A stretch of DNA of 21,465 bases from JAGTJU01 sp038257535. GTDB lineage: Bacteria > Myxococcota_A > Polyangia > Fen-1088. Both the position numbers and the translations under genes were made by a program. The stretch is taken from contig JBBSJE010000092.1 of NCBI GenBank assembly GCA_038257535.1, positions 1 to 21,465 on the forward strand, given 5' to 3'. The notes below the pieces were generated by a model. It searched no databases. It had not been told where the DNA came from and saw nothing but the letters and a program-made list of their open reading frames with translations. Shown one piece after another: positions 6,750-13,933 of this stretch; within the stretch, counting starts at the first letter, position 1, and each line of letters begins with the position of its first letter.

Positions 6750-7112
6750 ATGTCGATCAAAAAAATTGTTGATCCGCGCAAGCGCCGCCATCGCTCGATT
6801 CGCAAGCGCCTCTCGGGTACCACCCTTCGTCCGCGTTTGGTTGTGTTCCGCAGCGCCAAGCACATTTATTGTCAGGTGATCGACTACACGGCCAACGTGG
6901 TTTTGGCGGCCGCATCTGATCTCGTAGGCAAAGGCGGAACCGCGGTCGAGGGCGACAAGTGCAACCGCGCCAAAGAAGTTGGCAAAGTTGTTGCCGCACG
7001 TTGCCTTGAAAAGGGTATCAAGCAGGTGGTGTTCGACCGCGCTGGGTACCTCTATCACGGACGCGTTTCAAAGGTTGCCGAGGGCGCCCGCGAAGGCGGA
7101 CTCGATTTTTAG
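6750..7112 (+). CDS. rplR: 50S ribosomal protein L18
   Basis: The 120-residue product is L18, which binds 5S rRNA together with L5. It shows the basic N-terminus (RKRRHRSIRKRLSGT), RPRLVVFRSAKHIYCQVID, the NRAKEVGKVVAARCLEKGIKQ helix, and the C-terminal VVFDRAGYLYHGRVSKVAEGAREGGLDF signature seen in two parts. The ATG at 6750 is 18 nt after rplF with GGAG upstream. A 60-nt gap follows before rpsE. Confidence 0.96.
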   Translation: MSIKKIVDPRKRRHRSIRKRLSGTTLRPRLVVFRSAKHIYCQVIDYTANVVLAAASDLVGKGGTAVEGDKCNRAKEVGKVVAARCLEKGIKQVVFDRAGYLYHGRVSKVAEGAREGGLDF

Positions 7113-7172
7113 CGCTGGGCCCGGACAGCAAGTTCAGCAGTACGAGAAATAGAAGAGAGCGAAGGAACGCAG

Positions 7173-7673
7173 ATGGCAATTAATTATGATGAGGTTGGCG
7201 AGCTGGTTGACAGCGTCGTTTTCATCAACCGCGTGGCCAAGGTGGTCAAGGGCGGTCGACGATTCTCATTTTCGGCCCTCGTGGTCGTTGGTGACCAAAA
7301 GGGCTTTGTGGGCGCTGGACTTGGTAAGGCCAATGAAGTGCCCGAGGCCATCCGCAAAGGAACCGAGCAGGCTCGCAAGAGCTTGGTGAAGATTCCAATC
7401 GTGAACGGCAGCATTCCCCACGAAGTGGTGGGTGAGTTTGGCGCTGGCCGCGTGGTTCTGCGCCCCGCCTCTTCAGGTACAGGCGTTATCGCTGGTGGCG
7501 CTGTGCGACCTGTTCTGGAAGTGCTAGGCGTTCAGGACATCCTGACCAAGTGCATCGGCACCAGCAATCCTCACAACGTGATTCACGCCACCTTGGATGC
7601 GTTGATGCAGCTTCGCAGCCCTGCGGACGTGGCTGGGCTTCGCGGCAAGTCGGTTGAGGAGCTGTTTGTTTAG
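7173..7673 (+). CDS. rpsE: 30S ribosomal protein S5
   Basis: The 166-residue S5 has the N-terminal dsRBD-like domain with INRVAKVVKGGRRFSFSALVVVGD and GFVGAGLGKANEVPEAIRKG, and the C-terminal domain with GEFGAGRVVLRPAS, GTGVIAGGAVRPVLE and the end SPADVAGLRGKSVEELF. S5 lies at the mRNA entry and the translational-fidelity centre. The spectinomycin-related loop (KVVKGGRRF) appears wild type. The ATG at 7173 follows GAAGGA (7161-7166). Confidence 0.97.
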   Translation: MAINYDEVGELVDSVVFINRVAKVVKGGRRFSFSALVVVGDQKGFVGAGLGKANEVPEAIRKGTEQARKSLVKIPIVNGSIPHEVVGEFGAGRVVLRPASSGTGVIAGGAVRPVLEVLGVQDILTKCIGTSNPHNVIHATLDALMQLRSPADVAGLRGKSVEELFV

Positions 7674-7706
7674 GCGCTAAGCAGCGACGAAACGAACGAG
7701 GACGTC

Positions 7707-7892
7707 ATGGCAAAATCTCTCAAAGTTACCTTGGTGCGAAGTGGCATCAACCGGCAAGAGCGGCAGAAGCAAACGATCTTGCGTTTGGGCCTGCGCAAAA
7801 TGCACTCAAGCAATGTGATCCCCGACAACGCGGCCGTTCGCGGCATGATTCAGTCGGTGGCGCACCTAGTGAAAGTTGAACCGGTCGAATAG
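7707..7892 (+). CDS. rpmD: 50S ribosomal protein L30
   Basis: The 61-residue product is a full-length short-form L30: KSLKVTLVRSGINRQERQKQ, ILRLGLRKMHSSNVIPDN and RGMIQSVAHLVKVE. L30 is a small, non-universal 50S protein, so its retention between rpsE and rplO shows that the cluster has not simply shed dispensable members. The ATG at 7707 follows GAGGA about 7 nt upstream. Confidence 0.95.
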   Translation: MAKSLKVTLVRSGINRQERQKQTILRLGLRKMHSSNVIPDNAAVRGMIQSVAHLVKVEPVE

Positions 7893-7920
7893 ACCGTCTG
7901 GATTTAAAGAGGATACGAAC

Positions 7921-8376
7921 ATGGGTACGACACTGCATACTTTGAAGCCGGCCGACGGCGCCACCAAGCGTCGCAAGCGCGTGGGGCGTGGTCCTGGATC
8001 GGGCCGAGGCAAAACCTCCACCCGCGGCGTCAAGGGCCAAAAAGCACGCACGGGCCATCACGGCGCTCGCTTCGGCTTCGAAGGTGGCCAGATCCCCATG
8101 CAGCGGCGCTTGCCAAAGCGTGGCTTCAAGAATCCGTTCCGCGTTGAGGTCTTCGCTTTGAATTTAGGCGACATCAACGAGCGTTGTGAAGAGGGCACGT
8201 TGGACTTGGAAGCCCTGCAGGGCGCAGGCTTGGTTCCTCGACGCGCTTCTAGGCTGAAGATTCTGGGCAACGGGGAAGTGACCAAAAAGTTCGTTATCAA
8301 AGCTTCGGCATTTTCCGGCTCCGCCAAAGAAAAACTGGAGAAGGCTGGCGGCACCGCGGAAGTGGTTGCTGTTTAG
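7921..8376 (+). CDS. rplO: 50S ribosomal protein L15
   Basis: From the ATG at 7921 the product is 151 residues. It has the Gly/Arg-rich N-terminal arm (LHTLKPADGATKRRKRVGRG, GSGRGKTSTRGVKGQKARTG), FEGGQIPMQRRLPKRGFKNP and the C-terminal ILGNGEVTKKFVIKASAFSGSAKEKLE. L15 threads into the 50S core and is a mid-to-late assembly protein. The frame is open 45 nt further upstream but overlaps rpmD; AAAGAGGA (7907-7914) 6 nt ahead of 7921 fixes the start. secY follows 57 nt downstream. Confidence 0.96.
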   Translation: MGTTLHTLKPADGATKRRKRVGRGPGSGRGKTSTRGVKGQKARTGHHGARFGFEGGQIPMQRRLPKRGFKNPFRVEVFALNLGDINERCEEGTLDLEALQGAGLVPRRASRLKILGNGEVTKKFVIKASAFSGSAKEKLEKAGGTAEVVAV

Positions 8377-8433
8377 TTCTGCCTCGACGGTTTCAGGCGA
8401 CAACATCACGTAGACAGGGGCAGGAGAACAACA

Positions 8434-9780
8434 ATGGCTTCGAGCTTTCAAGGAATCGGGAAGATCCCAGAGCTCCGTCGGCGAATTCTTTTCACCCTTG
8501 GTATGCTTGCGGTGTATCGAATCGGCGTTTTCGTGACCACGCCGGGCGTTGATCGCTCCGTGATGGACAAGATCGTCAGCCAAGCGTCGGGGTCGTTCCT
8601 GGGCATGTTCAACATGTTCTCGGGGGGCGCCCTTGAGCAGATGTCGATCTTTGCCTTGGGCATCATGCCCTACATTTCAGCGTCGATCATTTTGCAGCTT
8701 CTTACCGTTGTGGTGCCGAAGCTGGACCAGATTCAAAAAGAGGGCGAGCTGGGGCGGCGCAGGCTGAACCAATACACCCGCTACGGCACGATTGTGCTGG
8801 CTTTGGTGCAGTCATTCTTCATCGCCCGCTGGCTGGTGTCGAACAATGTGTCGTACGCTCAGCTGGGTCCCGTGGTTCCCGATCCCTCCTGGGATTTTTA
8901 TTTGGTCACGATGATTTCGTTGACCACGGGCACAGCCTTCATCATGTGGCTGGGTGAGCAAATCACCGAACGCGGCATCGGCAATGGCATCTCGCTCATC
9001 ATCTTCGCAGGCATCGTTTCGGATCTGCCAGACGCCACCGTGAAGCTGCTTCAGAAGACGGCGGCCAACGAGATTACGCTTTTCACGCTGCTGTTGATTG
9101 GTGGCATCGTTGTGTCGGTGGTGGGGCTCATCATTTTCTTTGAGCGGGGACAGCGTCGCATTCCCGTCCAATATGCCAAGCGCCAAGTGGGGCGAAATGT
9201 GTACGGAGGCCAGTCAACGCACCTTCCTTTGAAGGTGAACACGGCGGGCGTCATTCCACCGATTTTCGCATCATCCATCTTGATGTTCCCCCAGCAGATT
9301 GCGTCGTTCATCGACCACCCTTGGTCGCGGGACTTCGCCAACGCGATGACGCCGGGCGACTGGCGCTACAACGTGGTGTACGTGGGGATGATCATCTTCT
9401 TCTGCTACTTCTACACCGCCGTTACCTTCAATCCGGTGGATGTGGCCGACAACATGCGGAAGGCCGGTGGATTCATCCCAGGTATCCGTCCTGGTAAAGC
9501 CACCGCCGAGTACATCGACAGCGTGCTCACCAAGATCACCTTCGGTGGGGCTGTCTACATCTCAGCCATCTGCGTGCTGCCTGCGATTTTGACCAACAAG
9601 TTGGGGGTGCCGTTTTACTTCGGTGGAACCGGGCTCATGATTGTGGTTGGTGTGGCACTGGACACGGTGCAGCAGATTGAGTCGCATCTGATCACGCGAA
9701 GCTACGAAGGCTTCACAGGTCCCAAGGGGCCGCGCATCCGAGGTCGCAGCACCAGGGCCATGGGGCCCGTGGAAGCTTAG
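8434..9780 (+). CDS. secY: Preprotein translocase subunit SecY
   Basis: The 448-residue protein is the SecY channel of the inner membrane, with about ten hydrophobic segments. Recognisable elements are the TM2-plug region (GGALEQMSIFALGIMPYISASI), QLLTVVVPKLDQIQKEGE, the GNGISLIIFAGI segment, the cytosolic loop ERGQRRIPVQYAKRQVG starting at about E237, LPLKVNTAGVIPPIFASSI, and the fifth cytosolic loop NMRKAGGFIPGIRPGK, which contacts SecA and ribosomes. The C-terminus is short. The ATG at 8434 follows CAGGAGA (8420-8426). It closes the spc-type gene block; adk, map and infA do not follow. Confidence 0.98.
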   Translation: MASSFQGIGKIPELRRRILFTLGMLAVYRIGVFVTTPGVDRSVMDKIVSQASGSFLGMFNMFSGGALEQMSIFALGIMPYISASIILQLLTVVVPKLDQIQKEGELGRRRLNQYTRYGTIVLALVQSFFIARWLVSNNVSYAQLGPVVPDPSWDFYLVTMISLTTGTAFIMWLGEQITERGIGNGISLIIFAGIVSDLPDATVKLLQKTAANEITLFTLLLIGGIVVSVVGLIIFFERGQRRIPVQYAKRQVGRNVYGGQSTHLPLKVNTAGVIPPIFASSILMFPQQIASFIDHPWSRDFANAMTPGDWRYNVVYVGMIIFFCYFYTAVTFNPVDVADNMRKAGGFIPGIRPGKATAEYIDSVLTKITFGGAVYISAICVLPAILTNKLGVPFYFGGTGLMIVVGVALDTVQQIESHLITRSYEGFTGPKGPRIRGRSTRAMGPVEA

Positions 9781-9813
9781 CTGGAAGCTCGAGTGGAGCA
9801 TAACTGGAAGCTT
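9770..9813 (+). repeat. Three copies of TGGAAGCT at the secY 3' end
   Basis: TGGAAGCTT occurs at 9770-9778 (end of secY), TGGAAGCT at 9782-9789 and TGGAAGCTT again at 9805-9813. The spacings are 12 and 23 nt. This looks like a short local duplication around the secY stop codon; function unknown. Confidence 0.6.
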
Positions 9814-9838
9814 GATGCAGCGGGACATTATATAAATG

Positions 9839-9859
9839 GCCATCATGCAACATGATGGC
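9839..9859 (+). promoter_or_regulatory. Perfect 9-bp hairpin in the secY-rpmJ gap
   Basis: GCCATCATG (9839-9847), loop CAA, and CATGATGGC (9851-9859) form a perfect 9-bp stem. No T-run follows, so it is not a standard intrinsic terminator. It may be part of the mRNA leader of the rpmJ-rpsM-rpsK-rpsD-rpoA genes or a protein-binding palindrome. An AT-rich TATATAAA lies just upstream (9829-9836 region), but no convincing -35 box pairs with it. Confidence 0.5.
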
Positions 9860-9931
9860 TGGACGGGTTTCACCAAAGGTGCTAGTTTCTCGGCCCATTT
9901 CGTTAGGACCGGTGCAAGCCCAATGCCGACC

Positions 9932-9948
9932 GCCAACCTAGGGTTGGC
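9932..9948 (+). promoter_or_regulatory. 7-bp hairpin in the alpha-operon leader, near rpmJ
   Basis: GCCAACC (9932-9938), loop TAG and GGTTGGC (9942-9948) form a perfect stem ending 28 nt before the rpmJ ATG. TGCCGAC just upstream (9924-9930) could compete for the same 3' arm. In E. coli the S4 repressor recognises a structured leader in the alpha operon; a similar role here is only a possibility. Confidence 0.4.
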
Positions 9949-9976
9949 ATCACAGTTCTAACCGCGGGAATTCACT

Positions 9977-10090
9977 ATGAAAGTTCGAGCATCTGTTAAG
10001 AAGATTTGTGAAAAGTGCAAAGTGGTCCGCCGCCGTGGTGTTGTGCGGGTCGTTTGTGATAACCGCCGCCACAATCAGCGGCAGGGTTAA
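9977..10090 (+). CDS. rpmJ: 50S ribosomal protein L36, zinc-binding form
   Basis: This 37-codon gene encodes a basic peptide beginning MKVRASVKKICEKCKVV and ending NRRHNQRQG. The zinc ligands C11, C14, C27 and H32 are all present, so this is the zinc-ribbon (C+) type of L36, which binds 23S rRNA near the GTPase-associated centre. The ATG at 9977 is preceded by GCGGGAA. It opens the alpha-operon block, 196 nt after secY and 16 nt before rpsM. Confidence 0.95.
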   Translation: MKVRASVKKICEKCKVVRRRGVVRVVCDNRRHNQRQG

Positions 10091-10106
10091 CTAGAGAGGA
10101 CCGTTC

Positions 10107-10484
10107 ATGGCTCGTGTTGCAGGCGTTGACCTTCCCCGAAATAAGCGCATGGAAATTGCGCTCACCTACATCTACGGGATCGGCAAGCACCAAGCTCGCA
10201 TCGTTCTCGATGCAGCAGAGATTTCCAATGACAAGCGCAGCGATGATTTGGACGACAACGAAAGTCGCCGAATCCGCGAGGTGATCGAGAAATTGGAACT
10301 GAAGATCGAAGGTGACCTTCGTCGCGAGATCGGCTTGAACATCAAGCGTCTCATGGATCTGGGCTGCTACAGGGGTCTGCGTCACCGTCGTGGCTTGCCC
10401 GTTCGTGGCCAGCGCACGCACACCAACTCCCGCACGCGCAAAGGTCCGCGCAAGGGTCAAATCGCCAAGAAGAAGCAGGCTTAA
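10107..10484 (+). CDS. rpsM: 30S ribosomal protein S13
   Basis: The 125-residue product is canonical S13: MARVAGVDLPRNKRMEIALTYIYG with the helix-two-turn-helix GIGKHQARIVL, the LRREIGLNIKRLMDLGCYRG segment, and the basic tail RHRRGLPVRGQRTHTNSRTRKG that approaches the P-site tRNA. It sits in the 30S head, in contact with S19 and forming bridges to L5. The ATG at 10107 follows AGAGAGGA (10093-10100). rpsK starts 2 nt after its stop codon. Confidence 0.97.
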   Translation: MARVAGVDLPRNKRMEIALTYIYGIGKHQARIVLDAAEISNDKRSDDLDDNESRRIREVIEKLELKIEGDLRREIGLNIKRLMDLGCYRGLRHRRGLPVRGQRTHTNSRTRKGPRKGQIAKKKQA

Positions 10485-10486
10485 GC

Positions 10487-10870
10487 ATGGCTACGGACAA
10501 GGGCAAAAAGAAGGTTCGCAAGAACGTACAAAGCGGCAACGTGCACATCACCGCTACGTTCAACAACACGATGGTCACGATCACCGACGTTTCAGGAAAC
10601 GTCCTGTCGTGGTCGTCAGCCGGGGTTCGCGGCTTCAAGGGCTCGCGCAAGTCTACCCCGTTTGCAGCTCAGCTCGCAGCGGAAGACGCCGCCCGCAAGG
10701 CGATGGATCACGGCCTTCGCAACGTGAGCATCTTCATTAAGGGCCCCGGTTCGGGACGCGAGTCGGCTTTGCGTGGCATTGGCGCCAGCGGTTTGAAGGT
10801 GAACTTCATTCGCGACCTGACCCCAATTCCTCACAACGGTTGCCGGCCTCCCAAGCGCCGCCGCGTCTGA
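10487..10870 (+). CDS. rpsK: 30S ribosomal protein S11
   Basis: The 127-residue protein has the S11 blocks NVHITATFNNTMVTITDVSGN, VRGFKGSRKSTPFAAQLAAE, IFIKGPGSGRESALRGI and DLTPIPHNGCRPPKRRRV. S11 lies on the 30S platform near the mRNA exit. Length and motifs are normal. It begins 2 nt after the rpsM stop, and no strong Shine-Dalgarno is separable from the rpsM end, so translational coupling is likely. Confidence 0.97.
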   Translation: MATDKGKKKVRKNVQSGNVHITATFNNTMVTITDVSGNVLSWSSAGVRGFKGSRKSTPFAAQLAAEDAARKAMDHGLRNVSIFIKGPGSGRESALRGIGASGLKVNFIRDLTPIPHNGCRPPKRRRV

Positions 10871-10932
10871 CGCGCGCTGCTTTCCAAGCCCTCGAAAATA
10901 CGGCTCGAAATACGGATTGAAGAGAGAACGAA

Positions 10933-11562
10933 ATGGCTAGATACATTGGTCCAGTTTGCCGCTTGTGCCGTCGGGAAGAAACCAAGCTCTTCTTGAAGGG
11001 CGACCGTTGCTACACCGACAAATGCGGTTACGAGCGGCGTGCCTATGCTCCCGGTCAGCACGGGCAATCTCGTCGACGGAAGGTGTCGAACTACGGCGCC
11101 CAGTTGCGTGAAAAGCAGAAGGTCAAGCGTATGTACGGCATTGCTGAACGGCAGTTCCGTGGCTACTACTTCAAGGCCGCCCGCATGAAGGGCGTCACCG
11201 GCGAGAACCTCCTGCAGCTGCTTGAGCGTCGCCTCGACAACGTGATTTACCGATTGGGGTTTGCCTCCGATCACGCCGAGGCCCGCCAGTTGGTGCGTCA
11301 CGGACACTTCACAGTCAACGGCAAGCGGGTGGACGTGCCTTCGTTCCTCTGCAAGTCATCCGACACCATCTCGGTGCGTGAGAAGTCACGCAAAGTCACT
11401 CGCATCATGGAAAGCGTGGGTACGGTGGATCGCCGTGGTGTCCCTCGCTGGTTGGAACTGGACAAGGACGCATTCACGGGCAAACTCGTGGACCTTCCTA
11501 GCCGCCAGGATCTGACCATGCCTATTCGCGAGCAGCTGATCGTCGAGCTTTACTCGAAGTAG
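10933..11562 (+). CDS. rpsD: 30S ribosomal protein S4, zinc-binding form
   Basis: The 209-residue product is S4, the primary 5'-domain 16S binder. An N-terminal zinc motif uses C9, C12, C26 and C31 (CRLC and CYTDKC), the C+ form. The core has QLREKQKVKRMYGI, the S4 RNA-binding domain RLDNVIYRLGFASDHAEARQ with VRHGHFTVNGKRVD, and the end PIREQLIVELYSK. In E. coli S4 is the feedback repressor of the alpha operon; two hairpins ahead of rpmJ are the candidate region here. The ATG at 10933 follows GAAGAGAGAA. Confidence 0.97.
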   Translation: MARYIGPVCRLCRREETKLFLKGDRCYTDKCGYERRAYAPGQHGQSRRRKVSNYGAQLREKQKVKRMYGIAERQFRGYYFKAARMKGVTGENLLQLLERRLDNVIYRLGFASDHAEARQLVRHGHFTVNGKRVDVPSFLCKSSDTISVREKSRKVTRIMESVGTVDRRGVPRWLELDKDAFTGKLVDLPSRQDLTMPIREQLIVELYSK

Positions 11563-11604
11563 TTGCACGCCCCCGCCACGATTTTGAAATCAGAGGAGAA
11601 CGGA

Positions 11605-12645
<1,041 letters not shown>

Positions 12646-12679
12646 ATAGAAGGCCTAAATCGCAGAAGGTCGAAGATTT

Positions 12680-12707
12680 GGCGCTTAGGGCCTTTACCCT
12701 GGGCGCC
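12680..12707 (+). terminator. Strong 11-bp hairpin after rpoA (attenuator or weak terminator)
   Basis: GGCGCTTAGGG (12680-12690), a 6-nt loop, and CCCTGGGCGCC (12697-12707) pair over 11 bp including two G-U pairs. Only a short GTT and a mixed A/T stretch follow, not a full U-tract. It may be an inefficient terminator or an attenuator between rpoA and rplQ. A second small stem (TTTCAG/CTGAAA, 12732-12746) follows. Confidence 0.4.
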
Positions 12708-12805
12708 GTTCAAAATTTGAGCCGCGGGGCCTTTCAGCCACTGAAAATGTGCTAAAGCCGAGGCTAATTAGGTAGAACAAAAAAGAAATTTGGATTGGCG
12801 ACAGT

Positions 12806-12820
12806 TCCCCGCTTCGGGGA
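12806..12820 (+). promoter_or_regulatory. GC-rich hairpin in the rplQ leader
   Basis: TCCCCG (12806-12811), loop CTT and CGGGGA (12815-12820) form a tight 6-bp stem ending 28 nt before the rplQ ATG. It is the third inverted repeat in the 203-nt rpoA-rplQ gap. No convincing sigma-70-type promoter pair was seen in the gap. A leader element acting on rplQ expression is inference only. Confidence 0.35.
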
Positions 12821-12848
12821 CGGCGCCAGCAGAAAATCAGGTCTGACA

Positions 12849-13349
12849 ATGCGACATCGTAAAGCTGGCGTACATCTCTCGCGCACCCCCGCCCACCGCA
12901 AGGCGCTGTTCTCCAATTTGGTGGCGGCCTTGATCGAGCACGAGGAGATCAAGACAACGCACGTAAAGGCACGCGCCACAGCGCGGATTGCTGAACGAAC
13001 CATAACCATAGCTCGGCGCTTGAATGACGTTCTGAGCAAGGACGTTGAAAAGCGTACGCCTGAAGAGCAAGCCCGCGTGGTGTACGCCATGCGAGAGGCC
13101 CGCAAGGTGGTGAAGAGCCGCGAGGCGGTTCAGAAGATTTTTGACGAGCTGGGCCCGCGCTTTGCGGCGCGCCATGGCGGCTACACCCGCATCGTGAAGA
13201 TTGGGCAGCGCCCCGGCGACGCGGCCCCCGTGTCTTTGCTGCAGCTGATGCCTGACGAGGCTCCTGCGGCCAAGGCAAAGGATGACGGCGCCAAGCCCAA
13301 AGCGGCCCCGAAGAAGAAGAAGGCCGAAGCGGCCGCAGCAGCTGAATAG
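12849..13349 (+). CDS. rplQ: 50S ribosomal protein L17 with Ala/Lys-rich tail
   Basis: The ATG at 12849 gives the canonical L17 start MRHRKAGVHLSRTPAHRKALFSN (in two parts MRHRKAGVHL and SRTPAHRKAL), followed by LIEHEEIKTTHVKARATAR, an insert-containing middle, and GPRFAARHGGYTRIVKIGQRPGD with the AAPVSLLQL end. L17 lies near the tunnel exit. The 166 residues exceed E. coli L17 (127), mainly from a C-terminal Ala/Lys/Pro tail (about residues 140-166), which is probably disordered. An in-frame TTG at 12795 would add 18 residues unlike the family, so it was rejected. The gene is separated from rpoA by 203 nt containing several hairpins, unlike the usual tight rpoA-rplQ pair. Confidence 0.95.
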   Translation: MRHRKAGVHLSRTPAHRKALFSNLVAALIEHEEIKTTHVKARATARIAERTITIARRLNDVLSKDVEKRTPEEQARVVYAMREARKVVKSREAVQKIFDELGPRFAARHGGYTRIVKIGQRPGDAAPVSLLQLMPDEAPAAKAKDDGAKPKAAPKKKKAEAAAAAE

Positions 13350-13351
13350 TC

Positions 13352-13389
13352 CTGCTTTGGTTCCGGTGAGATCGGCCGGACGAAAGCAG
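13352..13389 (+). terminator. First hairpin after rplQ
   Basis: CTGCTTT (13352-13358) pairs with AAAGCAG (13383-13389), and inside it TCCGG (13362-13366) pairs with CCGGA (13376-13380), with small internal loops. It begins 2 nt after the rplQ stop codon. No T-run follows. It may stabilise the 3' end of the ribosomal mRNA or act with the next hairpin. Confidence 0.45.
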
Positions 13390-13394
13390 ACCAC

Positions 13395-13425
13395 AAAGGG
13401 CTCGAAATCTCGGTTTCGGGCCTTT
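13395..13425 (+). terminator. Likely terminator of the ribosomal protein cluster
   Basis: AAAGG(G)CTCGAAA at 13395-13407 pairs with TTTCGGGCCTTT at 13414-13425 (12 bp with one bulged G and one G-U pair, loop of 6). The arm ends in CCTTT followed by CGTGCGTTTGGG, so the T-tract is weak. Its position at the end of the ribosomal genes and before a separate promoter favours a terminator. The A-rich 5' arm could also work on the opposite strand. Confidence 0.5.
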
Positions 13426-13482
13426 CGTGCGTTTGGGCTTCATCGCGTTCGGCCTTTGCCCTCTGAGGCGTTTGCGATCCGG

Positions 13483-13513
13483 TTGACTTCTGCAAGCTGC
13501 AGGCGCCAATAAT
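13483..13513 (+). promoter_or_regulatory. Candidate sigma-70-type promoter giving a leaderless fliO mRNA
   Basis: TTGACT (13483-13488, 5 of 6 to consensus) and AATAAT (13508-13513, 5 of 6) are separated by 19 nt, slightly longer than the optimum of 17. A start 7 nt after the -10 box falls on the A of the fliO ATG (13520). There is no Shine-Dalgarno in the preceding bases (GCGCCAATAATCGCCGC), which fits a leaderless transcript. The assignment is by eye. Confidence 0.45.
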
Positions 13514-13519
13514 CGCCGC

Positions 13520-13933
13520 ATGCCTAAAACGGTGGCGGAGCTTCCCTCCATGGGCGGGTCATTGGCTCTCTCTTTTTTCTCGTTGGGCCTCGTGTGCCTA
13601 TTGGCCTACGTGAGCCTCATGTGGCTGGCGCGTCGACTGCCGCAAAGCCGGGGCGGAATGAGGGTGTTGGCGCGGCACCAGCTTGAGCCGCGTCGCAGCC
13701 TTTTCGTGGTGAAGGTGGCGGAGCGAACCTTCTTGTTAGGATCAGCCGAATCAGGTGTGAACCTTGTGGCGGAGCTGAGCGCCGAAGAGGCAGCCCAGCT
13801 GCAATCGGCGTCGGTCGGTGTTGTGGAACACGGTGTCGGCGCCAGCCTGTGGGCTGCGTGGCAGCGGCGTCGCGGGGGGGCGCGAGAGAAGGTCGTGACC
13901 TTTGCGGAGTCTTCGCCCAAAGGTGATTCATGA
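13520..13933 (+). CDS. fliO: FliO-like export-apparatus assembly protein
   Basis: The 137-residue product has one membrane segment (about residues 14-38, ending in WLARRL) and then a small cytoplasmic domain with MRVLARHQLEPRRSLFVVKV, ERTFLLGSAESGVNLVAEL. This RVL-x-R/L-GP-x-RSL-x-VV ... LLG-x-x-x-G-x-x-LLAEL pattern is that of FliO. In flagellar systems FliO is a scaffold for assembly of the FliP ring and is usually absent from virulence-type T3SS, so it argues for flagellar descent of this gene group. The ATG at 13520 has no Shine-Dalgarno. A run of seven G lies near the 3' end (13874-13880). It overlaps fliP by 4 nt (ATGA). Confidence 0.8.
   Translation: MPKTVAELPSMGGSLALSFFSLGLVCLLAYVSLMWLARRLPQSRGGMRVLARHQLEPRRSLFVVKVAERTFLLGSAESGVNLVAELSAEEAAQLQSASVGVVEHGVGASLWAAWQRRRGGAREKVVTFAESSPKGDS

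Noticed and set aside
9781..9976. Small gene such as infA in the secY-rpmJ gap
   Set aside because: No frame gives an IF-1 or any other recognisable product; the region appears non-coding.
12795..12848. Upstream TTG start for rplQ adding 18 residues
   Set aside because: The added residues do not resemble the conserved L17 N-terminus MRHRK, which begins at the ATG at 12849; the upstream part overlaps a leader hairpin.
12701..12848. Promoter for rplQ in the rpoA-rplQ gap
   Set aside because: Tested TTGAGC and CTGAAA as -35 boxes; no good -10 lies at suitable spacing.
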